DNA of 64,000 nt from an uncultured Bacteroidia bacterium. GTDB taxonomy: Bacteria; Bacteroidota; Bacteroidia; Bacteroidales; UBA932. Where the stretch lies: NCBI GenBank assembly GCA_902780935.1, contig CACZHP010000006.1:1-64000 (forward strand), read 5' to 3'. The position numbers and the translations under genes are program-made. Positions 20,457-29,001 of this stretch are shown one piece after another. Under the pieces are notes generated by a model. That model searched no databases. It was not told the origin of the DNA and saw only the letters and a list, made by a program, of their open reading frames with translations. Each line of letters starts with the position of its first letter. Within the stretch, counting starts at the first letter, position 1.

Positions 20457-21290
20457 TTAATGTTGAAGGTTCTTGACTTTGAACCAGGACCACAGACCCA
20501 GTCCTCCGACCACTACGACGAGACTGAGGTTGCTCCAGAAGTTGAACCAGAAATCAATGTTGCCCAAGTGGTTCTCCGCCCATTTCTCAAGTGTTTCGGC
20601 GAATGTCTTCAAGTCGATCATGGAAGCTGCGGAAGCCGCGATCGCCGAGACAGTCATCGAGATGACAAAGAGGGCGAGGATCGTTTTGGATATCTTTCCT
20701 TTCTTGAACAGCAGGGCACCGAGAAGGAATACAGAGACGGTCTGGAGTACACTGGCCACCAAGAACCAGAGTCCCTTGGCTCCAAACTGGACCATTCCTT
20801 CGCTGAATCCCGGATCAAAGTCCCTCCATGCGCCGAATAATGACGTGCCGGTATTACTGTCGATGAGGCAGACCAGCGCGTCGCTGAGAAGGTACACGCA
20901 AAAGAATGCCGCCGGGATGATCACAAGGCAGGTCAGCATCATGGATGTGAATTTCTCAATCCGGGAGGCCGGAAGCTCAATCCACTCGGATCCTTGGGCT
21001 TTGTCTGTCAGGAAACCGTAGGTCCTTGATGGGAAAACCATTAGGAATATACCAGTGGCGAGCGCGAAAACTCCGGCCCTTAATCCGAGAGGAGGCCTGC
21101 TGATTGGGGCCCCAGAGAACAAGGCGTTGATCCCGTCGTATCCCAGGGCAGCGAAGAACAGGTAGATGAGGTGGAAAATGACCGGGAGGATGGCGAAGAT
21201 TACCAGAAACAATCCCTGATCCTTCCACCTGGACTTGAGGTCGAATCCGAAATATTTGCAGAAACGGCTTATGTTGAATGTGTTGCTCAT
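20457..21290 (-). CDS. ABC transporter membrane protein
   Basis: A 277-residue membrane protein with about six hydrophobic segments (for example LFLVIFAILPVIFHLIYLFFAAL and FLVASVLQTVSVFLLGALLF). No named family motif is visible. The tight fit (2 bp after the ATPase gene, then GntR) marks it as the permease of an export or two-component ABC system of the Ytr type. Substrate unknown. Confidence 0.75.
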   Translation of the reverse strand: MSNTFNISRFCKYFGFDLKSRWKDQGLFLVIFAILPVIFHLIYLFFAALGYDGINALFSGAPISRPPLGLRAGVFALATGIFLMVFPSRTYGFLTDKAQGSEWIELPASRIEKFTSMMLTCLVIIPAAFFCVYLLSDALVCLIDSNTGTSLFGAWRDFDPGFSEGMVQFGAKGLWFLVASVLQTVSVFLLGALLFKKGKISKTILALFVISMTVSAIAASAASMIDLKTFAETLEKWAENHLGNIDFWFNFWSNLSLVVVVGGLGLWSWFKVKNLQH

Positions 21291-21292
21291 GA

Positions 21293-22129
21293 TTATGCCT
21301 CCTTTTTGTTGAATAGTCCTTTGATGAGATCCTTGTGGGCGTGGACGGCGTTGAAGAGAGCCTCGACGTTGACCTTGCTTTCTTCCTTATCGTAGTTCGG
21401 ATAGACTTGCAGGAATCCTCCCGGAAGCTGCTCCCTGAAAAGGGAACCATCCTTGAGGGTCGTGCCGTAGTCGAAGAACAGCTTGTCGGATATTTCCTCC
21501 ATGCTGGCGTTGAGGAGCACCTCCTGCTTGTCCAGAATGATCACCGGGTCAATGATGTTCTCCAGATCCCTGACCTGGTGGGTGGAGATTACGATGGTTG
21601 ACTCCTCGGCCGTGTGGCTCATGATGGCTGAGCGGAACTGAGCCTTGGAAGGGATGTCGAGACCGTTTGTGGGCTCGTCCATAAAAAGGTATTTCGCTCC
21701 GGTCGCCAGGGCAAAGGCGATGTAGGTCTTCTTGAGTTGTCCGGCTGACATCTGGCTCATCTTCTTGTCAGGGTCATTCTCGAATTCCTTCATAATATGC
21801 AGGAACTTCTCGTGATCGTACAGTGGCCAGAACCTGCCCCTTTCTTTCGCGTACCCATCCGCGGTCATCGGGGTCGGAGCGACCTCATCCGGGAGGTAGT
21901 ATTGTTTCTCCAGAAGGGAAGGAGTCCTGTTGAAAGGATTCTCCCCATCTGTGGTTATGCTCCCGCTCCCGACCTTCTTGAGGCCGCAGAGTAGGGTGAG
22001 CAGGGTAGTCTTTCCGACTCCGTTCTCGCCGAGCAGGCCGTAGATCCTGCCCTCCTCGAATGAGGTCGTGATGCTTTTGAGCACTGGCTCTTTCCCGTAA
22101 CTGAAAGAGAGGTCTTTGATCTCAATCAT
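21293..22129 (-). CDS. ABC transporter ATP-binding protein
   Basis: A 278-residue ATPase. Walker A is GLLGENGVGKTTLL (about 32-45), the Q-loop lies near YYLPDEVAP, the signature is MSAGQLKKTYIAFALA, Walker B is YLFMDEPTNGLD and the switch histidine is in STHQVRDLE. The signature has A in place of the common G (SAGQ), as seen in several exporter ATPases. First gene of a four-gene unit with permease, GntR regulator and DUF2807 protein. Confidence 0.92.
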   Translation of the reverse strand: MIEIKDLSFSYGKEPVLKSITTSFEEGRIYGLLGENGVGKTTLLTLLCGLKKVGSGSITTDGENPFNRTPSLLEKQYYLPDEVAPTPMTADGYAKERGRFWPLYDHEKFLHIMKEFENDPDKKMSQMSAGQLKKTYIAFALATGAKYLFMDEPTNGLDIPSKAQFRSAIMSHTAEESTIVISTHQVRDLENIIDPVIILDKQEVLLNASMEEISDKLFFDYGTTLKDGSLFREQLPGGFLQVYPNYDKEESKVNVEALFNAVHAHKDLIKGLFNKKEA

Positions 22130-22144
22130 ATATTTGCGTTTTTT

Positions 22145-22168
22145 AGTGTATTAGTTTAATAGTACACC
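22145..22168 (-). promoter_or_regulatory. Predicted YtrA-type operator
   Basis: An inverted repeat AGTGTA (22145-22150), 12 bases, TACAC (22163-22167). It closely resembles the AGTGTA-n-TACACT sites reported for YtrA-subfamily GntR repressors. It begins just downstream of the TATATTTG -7 element, so a bound protein would cover the transcription start of the ABC-GntR operon. Confidence 0.6.
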
Positions 22169-22169
22169 G

Positions 22170-22200
22170 CAAATATACGAATGAATTTCATTATCGCAAA
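22170..22200 (-). promoter_or_regulatory. Promoter of the ABC-GntR operon
   Basis: On the minus strand TTTG (22200-22197), 19 bases, TATATTTG (22177-22170): an exact Bacteroidota promoter with exact spacing. The upstream element overlaps the 3' end of the AraC-like gene. Confidence 0.7.
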
Positions 22201-22646
22201 TTTTTTTTAATATTTTTTTCCCTCCACTCGCTTGGTGTCATCCCAGTCGCTGATTTGAACTGGTGGCGGAAATCGGCTTTGTCGGCGATTCCGAGGGACT
22301 TGCCTATCTTGTAGGCGGGAATTCGGGGGTAATCCACGAGCATGCGTTTGGCCTCCTCGATCCTGAGTTCTTTTCGCCATGTCAGGAAACTTTTTCCGAA
22401 CCTGAGTGAGCAGAAATAGCTCAGTTCGTCGCTGGTGACATCCAGTTCCCGGAGTATTTCCTCAATGGAAGAGTAATTGAGCTTGTATTTTCCAGCGGCC
22501 ACCCATTCGTCGAGGCGCTTGCCGACCATGCCTATGACCATCCTCGTCCGCCGGGTCTCGGAGATCCTTTTTTTCTTCATCAGACGCCTCTGTCGCCACC
22601 TTGACACAAGGTTTGATAGTTGAAGTTTTTCGTTGTTCAAGTACAT
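22191..22646 (-). CDS. Short AraC-type HTH protein
   Basis: A 151-residue protein from the ATG at 22646 (MYLNNEKLQLSNL); an in-frame start at 22679 is less likely because it runs into the divergent lysA promoter region. The N-terminal 40 residues are strongly basic (RWRQRRLMKKKRISETRRTR). The C-terminal ~100 residues are an AraC-type double helix-turn-helix (SSIEEILRELDVTSDELSYF, RIEEAKRMLVDYP, IADKADFRHQFKSATGMTPSEWR). No sensor domain is present and the target is unknown. Transcribed away from lysA. Confidence 0.75.
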   Translation of the reverse strand: MYLNNEKLQLSNLVSRWRQRRLMKKKRISETRRTRMVIGMVGKRLDEWVAAGKYKLNYSSIEEILRELDVTSDELSYFCSLRFGKSFLTWRKELRIEEAKRMLVDYPRIPAYKIGKSLGIADKADFRHQFKSATGMTPSEWREKNIKKNLR

Positions 22647-22695
22647 AATAAACTCTGTTACAAAAAAAAGGTATAGCAATTTATGAAAAAACCCT

Positions 22696-22703
22696 TACTT
22701 TTG
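22696..22703 (+). promoter_or_regulatory. -7 element for lysA
   Basis: TACTTTTG, an exact TAnnTTTG match, 20 bp before the lysA ATG. No clear TTTG at -33. Confidence 0.5.
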
Positions 22704-22723
22704 CAACCGTATATTAAACGGAC

Positions 22724-23941
22724 ATGTTGAGAATTGACGATTTTGCCTCTTTCCGAAGAGTCGCCACACCCTTTTATTATTACGATATAGACCTGTTCCA
22801 GCGTACCGCCGACAAGGTGGCCGAGCTTTCCGCGCGAACCGGAATCCATGTGCATTATTCCCTTAAGGCCAACTCCGACAGGAGACTCAATGAGATGATC
22901 AGCTCCAGGGGGATTGGAGCGGACTGCGTGAGCGGGGATGAGATAGACTTCGCCGTGAGCTGCGGATATGATCCGAAAAAGATTTTCTTCGCTGGAGTCG
23001 CCAAGTCGGACAAGGAGATCTGCCAGGCCTTCCAGGTCGGGATCGGCGCTTTCGTCGTCGAGTCCCTTGAGGAGATCGAGATCGTGAGCGACATCGCCCG
23101 CAGGCTTGGCCGCAAGGCTCCTATGAGCCTGAGGATCAATCCCAATATCGACGCCCATACCCATCATTATATCACTACCGGCCTGTACGAGGATAAGTTC
23201 GGCATCTCGGACAGGAGTTTCGACGAGGCGGTCGCGATGGTGAGGGACAACCCCTACATCGATTTCTACGGACTTCAGTTCCACATCGGCTCCCAGATCC
23301 TGGAGGTCGAGGATGTCGTGAAACTCGAGTGCGAGAAAGTGAGTAAGATCGTCGAGCGTTTCGAGGAGACTGGCCTTGTGGTAAAGAATATTGACCTTGG
23401 AGGCGGGCTGGGTGTCGATTATGACGATCCGGACGGCCATCCCGTTCCTGATTTCGAGTGCTGGTTCAGGACCATCCATGACAATCTCAAGCGCCGTCCT
23501 GACCAAGTTCTCCACATCGAACCGGGCCGTTCGATCGTTGCCCAGTCGGGCTCCCTTATCACGGAGGTCCTTTATGTCAAGAAGGGCGAGAACAAGCGCT
23601 TCCTGATGGTCGATGCCGGAATGAACGACCTTATCCGTCCCGCATTGTACGGAGCATACCACAAGATAGAGAACCTCTCCGCCCATTATGAGGACGGAGA
23701 CAGCCGCGAGACACGTGTGTACGATGTCGTGGGGCCGGTCTGTGAGTCTGCCGACTGCTTCGGAAAAGAGCGTCCCCTGGCCAAGAGCCACAGGGGAGAC
23801 AGGATCGCCATCCGCAGTGCTGGAGCGTACGGCCAGGTCATGGCCTCTCACTACAACATGCGTCCCATAGCCCCGTCCGTGTATTCAGATAGGGTCTCTG
23901 AGGCTCCGAGAAGGAAGGATTATTTCGCCAGTGTTGATTAA
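22724..23941 (+). CDS. lysA: Diaminopimelate decarboxylase
   Basis: A 405-residue PLP-dependent fold-type III decarboxylase, the last step of lysine synthesis. The PLP lysine is K48 in VHYSLKANSD. Other family blocks are FHIGSQI, GGGLGVDYD, EPGRSIVAQSG, DAGMNDLIRPALYGAYH and the active-site cysteine block GPVCESADCF. The end converges with ffh, 10 bp away. Confidence 0.95.
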   Translation: MLRIDDFASFRRVATPFYYYDIDLFQRTADKVAELSARTGIHVHYSLKANSDRRLNEMISSRGIGADCVSGDEIDFAVSCGYDPKKIFFAGVAKSDKEICQAFQVGIGAFVVESLEEIEIVSDIARRLGRKAPMSLRINPNIDAHTHHYITTGLYEDKFGISDRSFDEAVAMVRDNPYIDFYGLQFHIGSQILEVEDVVKLECEKVSKIVERFEETGLVVKNIDLGGGLGVDYDDPDGHPVPDFECWFRTIHDNLKRRPDQVLHIEPGRSIVAQSGSLITEVLYVKKGENKRFLMVDAGMNDLIRPALYGAYHKIENLSAHYEDGDSRETRVYDVVGPVCESADCFGKERPLAKSHRGDRIAIRSAGAYGQVMASHYNMRPIAPSVYSDRVSEAPRRKDYFASVD

Positions 23942-23951
23942 GGGGGGAATC

Positions 23952-25277
23952 TTATCTCCTGAATCCTCTCATCCTTTGCGCAAGGTTGCCGGTCAGGGCG
24001 CCTTTCATCATCTTGCGGGTTGTCTCGAACTGTTTGAGGAGTTTGTTGACCTCGACCACGTTCGTGCCGCTTCCGTCCGCTATCCTCTTGCGGCGGCTGC
24101 CGTTGATGATTTCAGGATTGTCCCTTTCCTCGGGAGTCATGGACATGATGATGGCCTCTATCCCCTTGAAGGCGGTGTCGTCATCAATGTCTATGTCCTT
24201 TATCATCTTCCCGACTCCGGGGATCATGCCCGCCAGATCCTTGATGTTGCCCATTTTCTTGACCTGCTGGATCTGGTTGTAGAAGTCCATCAGGCCGAAC
24301 TGGTTCTTGGCGAGTTTCTTGCGGGTCTCCCTGGCCTGCTTCTCATCGAACTGCTCCTGGGCCTTCTCCACGAGGGAGACCACGTCTCCCATGCCGAGGA
24401 TCCTGTCAGCGATCCTATCGGGGTGGAACACGTCCATCGCGTCCATCTTCTCTCCCGAGGAGATGAACTTGATAGGCTTGCCGGTGACATATTTGATGGA
24501 TAGAGCGGCTCCGCCCCTGGTGTCGCCGTCCATCTTGGTGAGGACGACCCCGTCGAAGTCCAGTCTCTCGTTGAAGACCTTGGCGGTCTCGACAGCGTCC
24601 TGGCCGGTCATGGCATCCACGACGAACAATGACTCCGTGGGCTGGACGGCCTTGTGGAGAGCTGAGATCTCGTCCATAAGCTCCTGGTCGACCGCCAGGC
24701 GGCCGGCGGTGTCTATGATCACTACCGGGTACCCCTCCGACTTGGCCTTGGCGATGGAGCCCTTGGCTATCTTAATGGGGTCTTTCTCTCCTTCTTCGGT
24801 ATATACCTCGACTCCGATCTGTTCTCCAAGAACCTTCAACTGCTCGATGGCAGCGGGACGGAAAGTGTCGCAGGCGGCGAGAAGGACCTTCGTCCCTCTC
24901 TTGCTCTTGATGTTGTTCGCGAGCTTGGCGGAGAAGGTCGTCTTACCGGAACCGTTCAGACCGGCCACAAGGACTATCCCCGGATTACCCTTGATGTTGA
25001 TGTCCATTGATTGGCTGCCCATGAACTCGGCGAGCTCGTCGTGGACTATCTTGACCATCATCTGCTGGGGCTTGACCGCGGTAAGCACGTTCTGGCCCAT
25101 AGCCTTCGTCTTGACCCTGTCGCAGAATTCTTTCGCGACCTTGTAGCTCACATCGGCGTCAAGCAGCGCCCTGCGGATGTCTTTGAGAGTCTCGGCGACA
25201 TTTATCTCGGTGATCCTGCCTTCGCCCTTCAGAATCTTGAATGAGCGTTCCAGCCTTTCCTGTAAGTTCTCGAACAT
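23952..25277 (-). CDS. ffh: Signal recognition particle protein Ffh
   Basis: The SRP GTPase (441 residues) that targets nascent membrane and exported proteins. It has the N domain (1-~90), the G domain with GLNGSGKTT (106-114), DTFRPAAIEQL, DTAGRL, TKMDGDTRGGAALS, and a methionine-rich M domain (about 300-441; GVGKMIKDIDIDDD, MMKGALTGNLAQRM). The glutamine commonly found in GLQGSGKTT is asparagine. It follows the GSCFA gene by 25 bp; a TATATTCG at 25319-25326 could give it a separate promoter. Confidence 0.96.
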   Translation of the reverse strand: MFENLQERLERSFKILKGEGRITEINVAETLKDIRRALLDADVSYKVAKEFCDRVKTKAMGQNVLTAVKPQQMMVKIVHDELAEFMGSQSMDINIKGNPGIVLVAGLNGSGKTTFSAKLANNIKSKRGTKVLLAACDTFRPAAIEQLKVLGEQIGVEVYTEEGEKDPIKIAKGSIAKAKSEGYPVVIIDTAGRLAVDQELMDEISALHKAVQPTESLFVVDAMTGQDAVETAKVFNERLDFDGVVLTKMDGDTRGGAALSIKYVTGKPIKFISSGEKMDAMDVFHPDRIADRILGMGDVVSLVEKAQEQFDEKQARETRKKLAKNQFGLMDFYNQIQQVKKMGNIKDLAGMIPGVGKMIKDIDIDDDTAFKGIEAIIMSMTPEERDNPEIINGSRRKRIADGSGTNVVEVNKLLKQFETTRKMMKGALTGNLAQRMRGFRR

Positions 25278-25302
25278 AGGGGGTTCTCTTTAAATAATAT
25301 GG

Positions 25303-26199
25303 TCAAACATCAAGACCGCGAATATACGAAAAATTGATGGGACGGTGCCGGGATGCCGCAAGTTCTTTGCGGCGTCTCGAGAGTTCGGGGAGGTCGCTCT
25401 CCGGGAAGGCCCATTCCTCGAACCTTGACAAGACGTATTCAGTGGCCTGCTCCGAGGGATGAGTCATGTCAGGAGCATAGAAACGGTAGTCCCGAAGCTC
25501 ATCCATGAATATCTCATAAGCCGGGAAGTAGTCCGCACGCTCCGGAAAAGCATTTGTCACTTCGTCAATGGCAAGCAGCAAAGTGCTCTTGCTCAACTGG
25601 TTCCCGTGGGCCCCGTCTTTGAGGTGACGGATGGGGGAGACAGTGAATATGAATTGTTTCTCCGGGAATCGGCGGACGAGGTTCTTAAGTAGGATAGTGA
25701 CTTCATCGACTCTTAGACGGCGTCTTGTGAATTCCTTCGCGTCCCGCTTGAGGCAGTTAGACACGACCTCACCGGTCGCCACATGCTCGAAACACCATGC
25801 CGTCCCGAGGGTGATTATCACCTTCAGGGAGGATTTCCAGAAGGCTGACGCTTTCCCAAGCGAGGAATTGGCGACTTCCAGAAACTCCTCCTCGGTTCGC
25901 CGGGCGAAAGAAGTGTGGTGGCTGAACGAGCACACCAAACCGGCGCCCGCTCCCATCATGACGCATTCATCCTTTGTGAAAGGGACACCGGAAGCCAGCC
26001 TGGCAACCGAATTGCAGATCGAGACAGGATTGTATATGGTTCCGAAAGGGTTGGAGAGGACGTTTATGCCAAGCTCTTCCATCTTTTTCCCCATGTTGTC
26101 GGCGAAACAACTTCCCAAGGTTATCACCTGTTCATTCACAGACAATTGAACCCGGCTCCTGCCGGTCTGTACCGGAGTTTGAAGTTTCATTTCTTCCAT
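25303..26199 (-). CDS. GSCFA domain protein
   Basis: A 298-residue protein of the GSCFA family (SGNH-like fold), common in Bacteroidota and of unproven function. The naming motif is GSCFADNMGKKMEELG near residue 28. Further blocks are NPFGTIYNPVSICN, LGTAWCFEH, FTVSPIRHLKDGAHGNQLSKSTLLLA and DMTHPSEQATEYV, which give the GDSL-like Ser and the Asp-x-x-His of an esterase-type triad. It is divergent from the 5'-nucleotidase gene across only 36 bp. Confidence 0.85.
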   Translation of the reverse strand: MEEMKLQTPVQTGRSRVQLSVNEQVITLGSCFADNMGKKMEELGINVLSNPFGTIYNPVSICNSVARLASGVPFTKDECVMMGAGAGLVCSFSHHTSFARRTEEEFLEVANSSLGKASAFWKSSLKVIITLGTAWCFEHVATGEVVSNCLKRDAKEFTRRRLRVDEVTILLKNLVRRFPEKQFIFTVSPIRHLKDGAHGNQLSKSTLLLAIDEVTNAFPERADYFPAYEIFMDELRDYRFYAPDMTHPSEQATEYVLSRFEEWAFPESDLPELSRRRKELAASRHRPINFSYIRGLDV

Positions 26200-26222
26200 A
26201 CCGCTAAATTACGAAAAAATAC

Positions 26223-26230
26223 TATTTTTG
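26223..26230 (+). promoter_or_regulatory. -7 element directly before the 5'-nucleotidase ATG
   Basis: TATTTTTG ends only 5 bp before the ATG at 26236. If used as in other Bacteroidota, transcription would begin at or next to the start codon and give a leaderless mRNA. Confidence 0.5.
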
Positions 26231-26235
26231 TAACC

Positions 26236-27978
26236 ATGAGAAGCATTCTGTCAATCCTTTCCGCCGCTGTGATAGCCGCTGCGGTCTCTTGTTCCGGACC
26301 CAAGGACGGGACATATTCACTGACCCTCCTGACAACAAACGATGTCCATGGGACGTTTTTCGACTCGACCTATGTCGGGGGCAATGTCAAACGCTCTCTC
26401 TATGCCGTGAAATACGTTGTTGACAGCGTCAGGGCCTCTGTTGGTGATGAGAACGTCATATTGGTGGACGCCGGCGACATCGTCCAGGGGGACAACGCGG
26501 CCTATTACTACAATTATGTGGACACCCTGACACCGCACGTGTATCCCAGGTTAGCGAAATACATGGGCTATGACGCGGTCGTCCTCGGCAACCATGACAT
26601 CGAGGCGGGACATCCTGTGTATGACCGCCTGGCACGGGACATGAAGGCGGCTGGAATTCCCCTTCTGGCGGGTAACGCTATCCGTAACGACAACGGACAG
26701 AGATATTTCCCTATCTACACTATCCTCAAGCGCAAGGGGCTCAGGATCGCCGTCCTCGGCTACGACAACGCCAATATCGCTGGATGGCTTCCCGAAAGGC
26801 TCTGGAGCGGGATGAAGTTCACGAGCCTGATTCCTCTGGTGCAGCAGGATGTGGATGCTGTCATCGCGAAGGAGAAGCCCCATGTCGTGATTGTCGCCGT
26901 CCATTCGGCTACGGGTTCCGGAGACGGCAAAGTTCTTGAGAGCCAGGGGCTTGACCTTATGCAGACCCTGCATGGAGTGGACTTTCTCGTCTGTTCCCAT
27001 GATCACAGGCCGAAAGTCGTTGAGAGTGACACCCTTTGCCTGATCAATTCGGGAAGCCACAGCCGTTTCGTCGGACACGGCAAGATCGATTTCACCGTCA
27101 AGGGAGGAAAGGTGACGGCCAGGAAGGTCTCGGCCGACCTTATCCCGGTGGACCGCATGAAGATAGACAAGGAGATGTCCGAAGCATTCCACGATGACTA
27201 TCTGGCTGTCAAGGAGTTCACGAACCGTAAGGTCGGGGACCTCAAAGTGGACCTGGTCACCAGGGACGCTTACAAGGGGATGAGCCCGTATCTGAACCTT
27301 ATCCACACCTTGGCTCTGACCCGCTCTTCCGCGAAGATCTCTTTCGCCGCTCCTCTGACCTTCAACGGGACAGTGAAGGCCGGCACATTGGTGTATAACG
27401 ACTTGTTCACGGTCTATCCTTTCGAGAACCAGCTGTATGTCGTCAATATGACCGGCAAGGAAATCAAGGATTATCTTGAGGCCTCTTACGACACATGGAT
27501 CAACACCGTCTCCAAACCTTCCGACCATGTCCTCAAGATAGCCGAAAGGGCGGATCCCAGGACAGGGGCGGAATCGTGGTCTTTCGTCAACCGGTCATAT
27601 AATTTCGACTCGGCAGGAGGTCTTGTTTACTCTGTTGACGTGACGAAGCCTCTCGGGGAGAGGGTGATAATCAAATCCTTGGTCGGAGGAGAGACCCTCG
27701 ATCCAAGCAAGACATATCCCGTGGCAATGACCTCTTACAGGGCGAGCGGTGGCGGCGGCCTTATGGTCGCGGCCGGAATTGCCACAGGCAAGATCGAGGA
27801 ACGGGTCGTGGAGATCTACCCAGAGTTCAGGCAGCTGCTCTATGATTATCTCATGGAGAAAGGCTCCATCGATCCGGTCGCCATTTCGGACAAGGACAAG
27901 ATAGGGGAGTGGCGTTTCGTGCCCGAGAAACTTGCGGAGCCTGCCTTGGAGAAGGATATGCGTCTAATATTCAAGTGA
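26236..27978 (+). CDS. 5'-nucleotidase / UDP-sugar hydrolase family lipoprotein
   Basis: A 580-residue exported metallophosphoesterase. From the ATG at 26236 it has a signal peptide with lipobox AAVSC (Cys about 19); starts further upstream would put the lipobox in mid-protein. The N-terminal metallophosphatase domain shows TTNDVHG, VDAGDIVQG, GNHDIEAG, VHSATG and CSHDHRP. The C-terminal 5'-nucleotidase domain (about 320-560) has the substrate-binding FENQLYVVNMTGKEI and NSGS blocks. It probably removes phosphate from extracytoplasmic nucleotides; the exact substrate is open. Confidence 0.9.
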   Translation: MRSILSILSAAVIAAAVSCSGPKDGTYSLTLLTTNDVHGTFFDSTYVGGNVKRSLYAVKYVVDSVRASVGDENVILVDAGDIVQGDNAAYYYNYVDTLTPHVYPRLAKYMGYDAVVLGNHDIEAGHPVYDRLARDMKAAGIPLLAGNAIRNDNGQRYFPIYTILKRKGLRIAVLGYDNANIAGWLPERLWSGMKFTSLIPLVQQDVDAVIAKEKPHVVIVAVHSATGSGDGKVLESQGLDLMQTLHGVDFLVCSHDHRPKVVESDTLCLINSGSHSRFVGHGKIDFTVKGGKVTARKVSADLIPVDRMKIDKEMSEAFHDDYLAVKEFTNRKVGDLKVDLVTRDAYKGMSPYLNLIHTLALTRSSAKISFAAPLTFNGTVKAGTLVYNDLFTVYPFENQLYVVNMTGKEIKDYLEASYDTWINTVSKPSDHVLKIAERADPRTGAESWSFVNRSYNFDSAGGLVYSVDVTKPLGERVIIKSLVGGETLDPSKTYPVAMTSYRASGGGGLMVAAGIATGKIEERVVEIYPEFRQLLYDYLMEKGSIDPVAISDKDKIGEWRFVPEKLAEPALEKDMRLIFK

Positions 27979-28875
27979 TTATAGCCTGGCTCCCTGAGTC
28001 ATCGCCCGATACTCGGCCGGAGTGCGGCCGGTCATGTGGCGGAATGCCGTGAAGAAATAATCATGATTGTTGTAGCCTACTCGGTAGGCTACTTCTTTTA
28101 TGCTCACCGAGGTGTTGGTCAGCAGCTCTTTCGCCTTGCTCATACGGACTTCGCTGATGTACCTGGCAGGGGAGAAGCCGGTATATTCCTTGAAAGTCTT
28201 GCGGAAGGTCGAGTAACTCACGCAGAGCTTTGCGGCCACTTTCTCCGGGGAAATGTCCGTGTAGTTGTCCTGGATGATCACTTTCGCCTGACTGATCTTG
28301 CGGGCCATGTCCGACTCCTCGAACTGGGAGTTGCGGTCGTAAAAGTAAGCCAGGCTCAGAAGCCGCCCCACAATCCCGGCCAGAAACTGCTGGAACCCTG
28401 ATTCTTGCTTTACGGCGGCGGAGATGGCCTCATTGTAGAGCGCCACGATGTCCTCGTGGATGTTGACCTTGAACACCGGCCTTTCCTTTGAGAAGAACCC
28501 CCGCTCGATCAGGTTATCGACGAAATGGCCGTTGAAGCCAATCCAATATTCCTTCCAGCCGGTCTGCTGGTCGGGGTGGTAGGAATGCCATTCCCCGGGG
28601 AACAGGAGGAACATCATCCCGCTCTCCACATGGACAGGCTTGTTCCTTCCCAAAGTCCCGCAGTAGAATTTCCCCCTTCCTTCGGTGATATAAAGTAGCT
28701 GGTACTCTTCCAGCACCCGGCCGCTGCTGACGGTGAAAACATATCTCGAAGGGTGGTTCCTCGGCGGATACTCCATCCCCGGCGCGATCTCCTGGAAGCC
28801 GGCCGAATTGACGGCGGTGCCCCATTGGAGATCGACCGGATTCACCGCCAAATATTTAAGATGAACGGACTCCAT
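27979..28875 (-). CDS. AraC-family regulator, probable rhamnose activator
   Basis: A 298-residue AraC regulator. I use the ATG at 28875; the GTG three codons upstream is also open. The N-terminal cupin-like sensor domain (about 20-170; YEPLLYITEGRG-like segment, GMMFLLFPGEWHSYHP, WKEYWIGFNG) is followed by a C-terminal double HTH (ISPEKVAAKLCVSYSTFRKTF, SIKEVAYRVGYNNHDYFFTAFRHMTGRTPAEYR). It is divergent from rhaB-rhaA, which suggests that it senses L-rhamnose or a derivative and activates those genes. The ligand is inferred from neighbourhood. Confidence 0.82.
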   Translation of the reverse strand: MESVHLKYLAVNPVDLQWGTAVNSAGFQEIAPGMEYPPRNHPSRYVFTVSSGRVLEEYQLLYITEGRGKFYCGTLGRNKPVHVESGMMFLLFPGEWHSYHPDQQTGWKEYWIGFNGHFVDNLIERGFFSKERPVFKVNIHEDIVALYNEAISAAVKQESGFQQFLAGIVGRLLSLAYFYDRNSQFEESDMARKISQAKVIIQDNYTDISPEKVAAKLCVSYSTFRKTFKEYTGFSPARYISEVRMSKAKELLTNTSVSIKEVAYRVGYNNHDYFFTAFRHMTGRTPAEYRAMTQGARL

Positions 28876-28891
28876 GGTTTTCACTCAATTA

Positions 28892-28899
28892 CAAAGATA
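28892..28899 (-). promoter_or_regulatory. -7 element for the rhaR-like gene
   Basis: The minus strand reads TATCTTTG, an exact match, 16 bp before the ATG at 28875. A TTGG lies 21 bases further upstream. The remainder of the 126-bp divergent region probably holds the rhaB promoter; there GAAATTTG (28963-28970) is only a partial match, as expected for an activator-dependent promoter. Confidence 0.5.
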
Positions 28900-29001
28900 T
28901 GAAAAAATCGGATCAAATTTCCAAGTTGTAATGTCAGATTCTTCAGCGCTCATGATATTAAAAAGACGAAATTTGTAAAAGACTAATCAGACCACATAAT
29001 C

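Noticed and set aside
22658-23851. A 397-codon open frame antisense to lysA, and similar long antisense frames (for example 7330-8253, 26551-27528, 30414-31388)
   Set aside because: They mirror strongly supported genes in GC-rich sequence, have no recognisable protein features and no promoters. They arise from codon bias on the opposite strand.
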